A DNA stretch of 64,000 nucleotides from Verrucomicrobiota bacterium JB024 (GTDB lineage: Bacteria > Verrucomicrobiota > Verrucomicrobiia > Opitutales > Cerasicoccaceae): contig JAUTCS010000075.1 of NCBI GenBank assembly GCA_030673825.1, positions 1 through 64,000 on the forward strand, given 5' to 3'. The stretch's first letter is position 1. Every line of letters begins with the position of its first letter. Position numbers and translations under genes: made by a program. Under the pieces are notes generated by a model. It was not told the DNA's origin. It made no database searches and saw only the letters and a program-made list of their open reading frames with translations. Shown piece after piece: positions 60,850-64,000 of the stretch.

Positions 60850-61889
60850 TGTATCTTCAAGCCCTCGCCAATCGCGTCCCGCCGACCGCCTACACTCAGA
60901 AAGACTGCTGGGAAATGCTCCAGCCGACCGAGCCCTTCAAGCAGCTGCTGCCCCGCTCGAAGTATATCCTGGAAAAAATCCTCATCGGCGCTGCCAGCGG
61001 GATCGAAAAGCGCCACCTGTCCGTCCCCGACATCCAGAACGTCTTCAAGAAGACCCCCGAGGAGCTCAACCGCGAGTTTGAACGCGAAGGCCCCCGCCTC
61101 GCCGCCGACGCCCTCACCGACGCCCTCGACCAGGCCGGGCTCAAGCCCGACGAGCTCGACGCGCTCATCGTGTGCACCTGCACCGGCTACCTCTGCCCCG
61201 GCATCACCAGCTACGTGGCCGAGCGCCTGAACATGCGCCGCGACACCTACCTGCAGGACATCGTTGGCCTGGGCTGCGGCGCCGCCGTCCCCACCCTGCG
61301 CTCCGCCGAGGGCATGATCGCCGCCAACCCCGGCATGAAGGTCGGCGTCATCGCCGTGGAAATCTGCTCCGCCGCCTTTTACCTCGACGACGACCCCGGC
61401 GTCCTCGTCTCCCTCTGCCTCTTCGGTGACGGTGCCTCCGCCAGTATCTGGACGGACAAGCCCGGCCCCACCGGCCTCAAGGCGAAAAACTTCGACACCA
61501 TCCACATCCCCGAAGACCGCGAGCTGCTGCGCTTCGAGAACAAGGACGGCAAGCTGCGCAACAAGCTGCACCTGAGCGTCCCCCAAAAGGCCGCCATCGC
61601 CGTGGACAAGCTCTTTGCCAAGCAGGACCTCTCCAAGGTCGCCCGCGTGCTTTCCCACGCTGGCGGGCGCGACGTGCTCATCGCCGTGGGCGAGAAGATC
61701 AAGCAGGCCCCCCTGCGCGAGGCCGAGATCGTCCTGGCCAACTACGGCAATATGAGCAGCCCCTCCGTCCTCTTCGCCCTCGACGAGTACCTCAAGGCCG
61801 ACCACGACGGCGACCTCGACGGCAAGGACCTCTGGCTGACCAGCTTCGGCGCCGGTTTCGCCGCCCACTCGTTCATGCTGGGCCGTTAG
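60849..61889 (+). CDS. Type III polyketide synthase (chalcone/stilbene synthase-like)
   Basis: A 346-aa thiolase-fold enzyme. Catalytic residues fit type III PKS: Cys143 in VGLGCGAAVPTLRSA, His270 in LSHAGGRDVL and Asn301 in NYGNMSSPS. N- and C-terminal halves are full length. It condenses malonyl-CoA units on an acyl starter to give an alkylpyrone or resorcinol-like product; the starter is unknown. Cotranscribed after the methyltransferase and FAD oxidoreductase. Similar three-gene sets appear in planctomycetes and Bacteroidota. Confidence 0.93.
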   Translation: MYLQALANRVPPTAYTQKDCWEMLQPTEPFKQLLPRSKYILEKILIGAASGIEKRHLSVPDIQNVFKKTPEELNREFEREGPRLAADALTDALDQAGLKPDELDALIVCTCTGYLCPGITSYVAERLNMRRDTYLQDIVGLGCGAAVPTLRSAEGMIAANPGMKVGVIAVEICSAAFYLDDDPGVLVSLCLFGDGASASIWTDKPGPTGLKAKNFDTIHIPEDRELLRFENKDGKLRNKLHLSVPQKAAIAVDKLFAKQDLSKVARVLSHAGGRDVLIAVGEKIKQAPLREAEIVLANYGNMSSPSVLFALDEYLKADHDGDLDGKDLWLTSFGAGFAAHSFMLGR

Positions 61890-61910
61890 TTCGCAAGCGA
61901 ACGAACGGCA

Positions 61911-62058
61911 GTTTGAGAGTTTGAAGGTTTGAGAGTTTGAAAGTTGGTCCAGACTCGCAGCGGCACCTTAAACTCCACGCCTTCAGCACGTTAAGCCTTC
62001 AGCCTTGGCAGCGCCTGCTCAAACTCTCAAACTCTCAAACCTTCAAACTCTCAAACTT
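61911..62058. repeat. 8-nt periodic inverted repeat between PKS and HisI-like genes
   Basis: Left: four tandem 8-nt units (GTTTGAGA, GTTTGAAG, GTTTGAGA, GTTTGAAA) from 61911. Right: the inverse units CTCAAACT, CTCAAACT, CTCAAACC, TTCAAACT, CTCAAACT from 62018 to 62057. Words such as CCTTCAG repeat in the 70-nt middle. The right arm ends 7 bp before the ATG of the next gene, so it also spans its leader. Confidence 0.8.
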
Positions 62059-62064
62059 ATATCC

Positions 62065-62484
62065 ATGAGCAAAGAACTCGAAGAAGGCTCCACCCTGAGC
62101 CTGGACTTTACCAAGCTGAAAAAGGTCGCCGACTGCGGCGCGGACGTCATGCCCGCCGTCGCGCAGGATGTGGACACCGGCGAGGTGCTTATCCTCGGCT
62201 ACGCCAACGAGCTCGCGCTCAAGACCGCGCGCGCCGAGGGCATGGCCACCTTCTGGAGCACCTCCCGCAACGAGCTGTGGATCAAGGGCAAGACCTCCGG
62301 CGACTACCTCGAAATCGTCGAGATCCGCGTCAACTGCGAGCAGAACTCCCTGCTCTACCTCGTCCGCCCCAAGGGCAAGGGCGCCTGCCACACCAAGGAC
62401 AGCTCCGGCACCGCCCGCAGCGGCTGCTACTACCGCCGCCTCCTCCCCGACGGCTCTCTCGAATTCGTCGCGGGCAAGGAATAG
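62065..62484 (+). CDS. HisI-family protein (phosphoribosyl-AMP cyclohydrolase-like) with altered metal ligands
   Basis: A 139-aa protein from ATG 62065 (MSKELEEGSTLSLDFTKLKK). The HisI fold is obvious: PAVAQDVDTGEVLILGYANE, then WSTSRNELWIKGKTSGDYLE and the GACHT segment. The zinc cysteines are kept (Cys91, Cys108, Cys121). However, the magnesium motif D-C-D-x-D is replaced by N90-C-E92-Q-N94. It may be an active variant or a divergent paralogue. There are no other his genes here. A stand-alone gene after the PKS operon. Confidence 0.8.
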   Translation: MSKELEEGSTLSLDFTKLKKVADCGADVMPAVAQDVDTGEVLILGYANELALKTARAEGMATFWSTSRNELWIKGKTSGDYLEIVEIRVNCEQNSLLYLVRPKGKGACHTKDSSGTARSGCYYRRLLPDGSLEFVAGKE

Positions 62485-62497
62485 CGACCGCCCGTTT

Positions 62498-62571
62498 CCT
62501 CTCCGTGCGCTCCGTGTGAGCCCACATTTTTTATTTTCACAAGGAGCACACAGAGGGCACAGGGATAGAGG
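62498..62571. repeat. Word-type inverted repeat after the HisI-like gene
   Basis: Left words CCTCTCCGTGCGCTCCGTGT (62498-62517) face right words AGGAGCACACAGAGGGCACA (62542-62561). Same style as the other word repeats; it sits downstream of the gene's stop codon. Confidence 0.55.
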
Positions 62572-62649
62572 TTTGAACCGCGCGGCGTCTCGTCTTCCGC
62601 GGCACCCGTGGCTTGCCTTTGGCGGGTAACGGACGGTAAATTTTCTGCC

Positions 62650-64000
62650 ATGTCCGCGCGCTTTGCCACCACCAGCACCCGGAGCTCCCGTTTCGGGGCG
62701 GTTTTCATGATCTTGTTCGGGTCGGTTTTCGCCGGGATGGGATTGATGTCGCTCCTGGGCGTCCTGCGCCAGGGTAATCAGGACGGACCGGTCTGGATCG
62801 CCTACGGCGGAACGGGCCTGTTTATCGTCGTGGGGCTGGGCATCATGGGCGGCGGCCTCTACGCCTTCTCCCGGGCCGGTCAGGAGGGAAAGCTCGCCCG
62901 CCAGTATCCGACCGAACCCTGGCTGCACAACAAGACCTGGGCCAGCGGCCGAATCAAGGACGGCAACCTCGGCGGCACGCTGTTTCTACTCGGCTTTGCC
63001 GTCTTCTGGAACCTCATCTCCTGGGGCGTCACCGGCGGGCTGCTCAGCTCGGGCGAACTGGGCCGCGAACCGGCCACCTACCTCGTGCTGCTCTTTCCGC
63101 TCATCGGGGTCGGGATGGCCGCGGCGGCGATTTACCAGCTCCTGCGCTGGCGCAAGTACGGCACCTCGGTCTTCGAGCTGGCGGAGGTCCCCGGGGTCAT
63201 CGGCGGCAACCTCGGCGGCCTCATCCTGACCAAGGTCAACATCCGCCCCGAGGACGGCTTTACCCTCACTCTGCGCAGCATCCACCAGTGGACCAGCGGC
63301 TCGGGCAAGAACCGCACCACCCACCGCGAGACCCTCTGGGAGTCCGAGCAGGTGCTCGACCGGGAAGCCATGCCGGAAGACCTCTCCCGAAGCGCCCTGC
63401 CCGTCCTCTTTTTTATCCCCTACTCCTGCAAGCCGACCGAGCGACTCAGCTCCAGTTCGCAAAACTACTGGGAGCTGATCGCCACCGCCAAGACACCCGG
63501 CCTCGACTACAAGGCCACCTTCCGCGTGCCGGTCTTCATCACCCCTGAGAGCGACCCCGACGCCCGCCCGCCCGAACCGGACAAGGCTGCCCCCGGCGAC
63601 GCCCGCCCCGCTCCGCTGCCCGCGCTCACCGCCATCCCCGGCCTCAGCGTACGCCGGGACTTCTCCGGCGGTGAGGTGCTGGAGTTCCGCCCGCTGCGTA
63701 ACTTCTTCACCCTCCTGATCCCGCTATTCATCGGCCTCGGCATGCTGGTCGGCTCGTACTTCGCGTGGAACAGCGACATGCCGAAGATCTTCCCGGTTTT
63801 CATCGCCCTCTTCGGCCTGCTCATCACCTACGGCATCGCCTCCTCGCTCCTGTCACGGGTGCGCGTCACCAGCTTCCCCGACCGACTGGAGATCCACGTC
63901 CGGCGGCTGCGTCCGAGCCTGCTCAAAACCATCCCGCGCGACCAGATCGCCGACATCGAAATCAAGCAGGCGATGTCCTCCGGCAACACCGTCTATTACA
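62650..64000 (+). CDS. DUF3592-like membrane protein (runs off right edge)
   Basis: An open frame of 450 codons from ATG 62650 (MSARFATTSTRSSRFGAVFM) to the edge. It has several hydrophobic segments (FMILFGSVFAGMGLMSLLGV, IAYGGTGLFIVVGLGIMGGG, TYLVLLFPLIGVGMAAAAIY) and, past a Pro-rich linker, another pair near residues 355-395. The soluble part between (FELAEVPGVIGGNLGGLILT, LTLRSIHQWTSGSGKNRTTH) fits DUF3592-type beta domains. Function unknown. The stop lies beyond the window. Confidence 0.8.
   Translation, partial: MSARFATTSTRSSRFGAVFMILFGSVFAGMGLMSLLGVLRQGNQDGPVWIAYGGTGLFIVVGLGIMGGGLYAFSRAGQEGKLARQYPTEPWLHNKTWASGRIKDGNLGGTLFLLGFAVFWNLISWGVTGGLLSSGELGREPATYLVLLFPLIGVGMAAAAIYQLLRWRKYGTSVFELAEVPGVIGGNLGGLILTKVNIRPEDGFTLTLRSIHQWTSGSGKNRTTHRETLWESEQVLDREAMPEDLSRSALPVLFFIPYSCKPTERLSSSSQNYWELIATAKTPGLDYKATFRVPVFITPESDPDARPPEPDKAAPGDARPAPLPALTAIPGLSVRRDFSGGEVLEFRPLRNFFTLLIPLFIGLGMLVGSYFAWNSDMPKIFPVFIALFGLLITYGIASSLLSRVRVTSFPDRLEIHVRRLRPSLLKTIPRDQIADIEIKQAMSSGNTVYY

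Overview
The window is high-GC chromosomal DNA (about 64% G+C by eye). It most likely comes from a marine or free-living Verrucomicrobiota of the Opitutae/Puniceicoccales type. The evidence is an exosortase, a subtilase ending in the LEFALG-type C-terminal module common in that group, a fused two-part glycine decarboxylase, a type III polyketide synthase operon, and several families of intergenic palindromic repeats typical of PVC bacteria. The assignment is inferred from gene content; no rRNA or tRNA gene was seen.

Left part (1-39.2 kb): mostly housekeeping. In order: a SNF2 helicase cut by the left edge; an exosortase abutting glycogen synthase; a BaiN-like flavoprotein; a GT1 glycosyltransferase; a fatty acid desaturase; a fabG-acpP-fabF operon; cardiolipin synthase; a small secreted protein boxed in by inverted repeats; an orphan ABC ATPase; an HPr-like protein; msrA; murJ; a phosphotransacetylase whose regulatory half is a separate gene; divergent gcvT and gcvP; def; a MASE1-PAS-GAF hybrid histidine kinase; a cysteine-free FmdB-like protein; a pseudokinase-PEGA-FGE membrane protein; corA; and a secreted multidomain subtilase.

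Centre (39.5-50.7 kb): a compact one-strand cassette of 14 genes with a Mu-like head and packaging module (winged-helix protein, terminase small and large subunits, DUF935 portal, I-protein protease, decoration protein, major capsid, Gp36 connector). A LamG fibre-like protein and a lysis-like module follow (holin-like protein, lipoprotein, transglutaminase-like cysteine peptidase, overlapping Rz1-like lipoprotein). No transposase, integrase, tail tube, sheath, tape measure or baseplate gene is present. Recurrent GTATC...GATAC motifs sit at many of its gene starts, and a terminator stands directly in front of the last two genes. This is the best candidate here for an undescribed system: a tail-less capsid satellite, a domesticated particle, or a remnant.

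Right part (50.7-64 kb): an esterase, a LolA-like protein, secreted proteins of unknown function, YqgE, dCMP deaminase, a rhomboid protease, an AsmA-like protein, a translationally coupled methyltransferase / FAD reductase / type III PKS operon, a HisI homologue with altered metal ligands, and a membrane protein cut by the right edge.

Many intergenic spacers carry long inverted repeats built from short degenerate words (for example CACAGATTACACAGATGG or GCGAAGGCACGCGAAG), often nested. Other spacers carry a 210-bp composite palindromic repeat (two copies) and one dense array of about ten hairpins.
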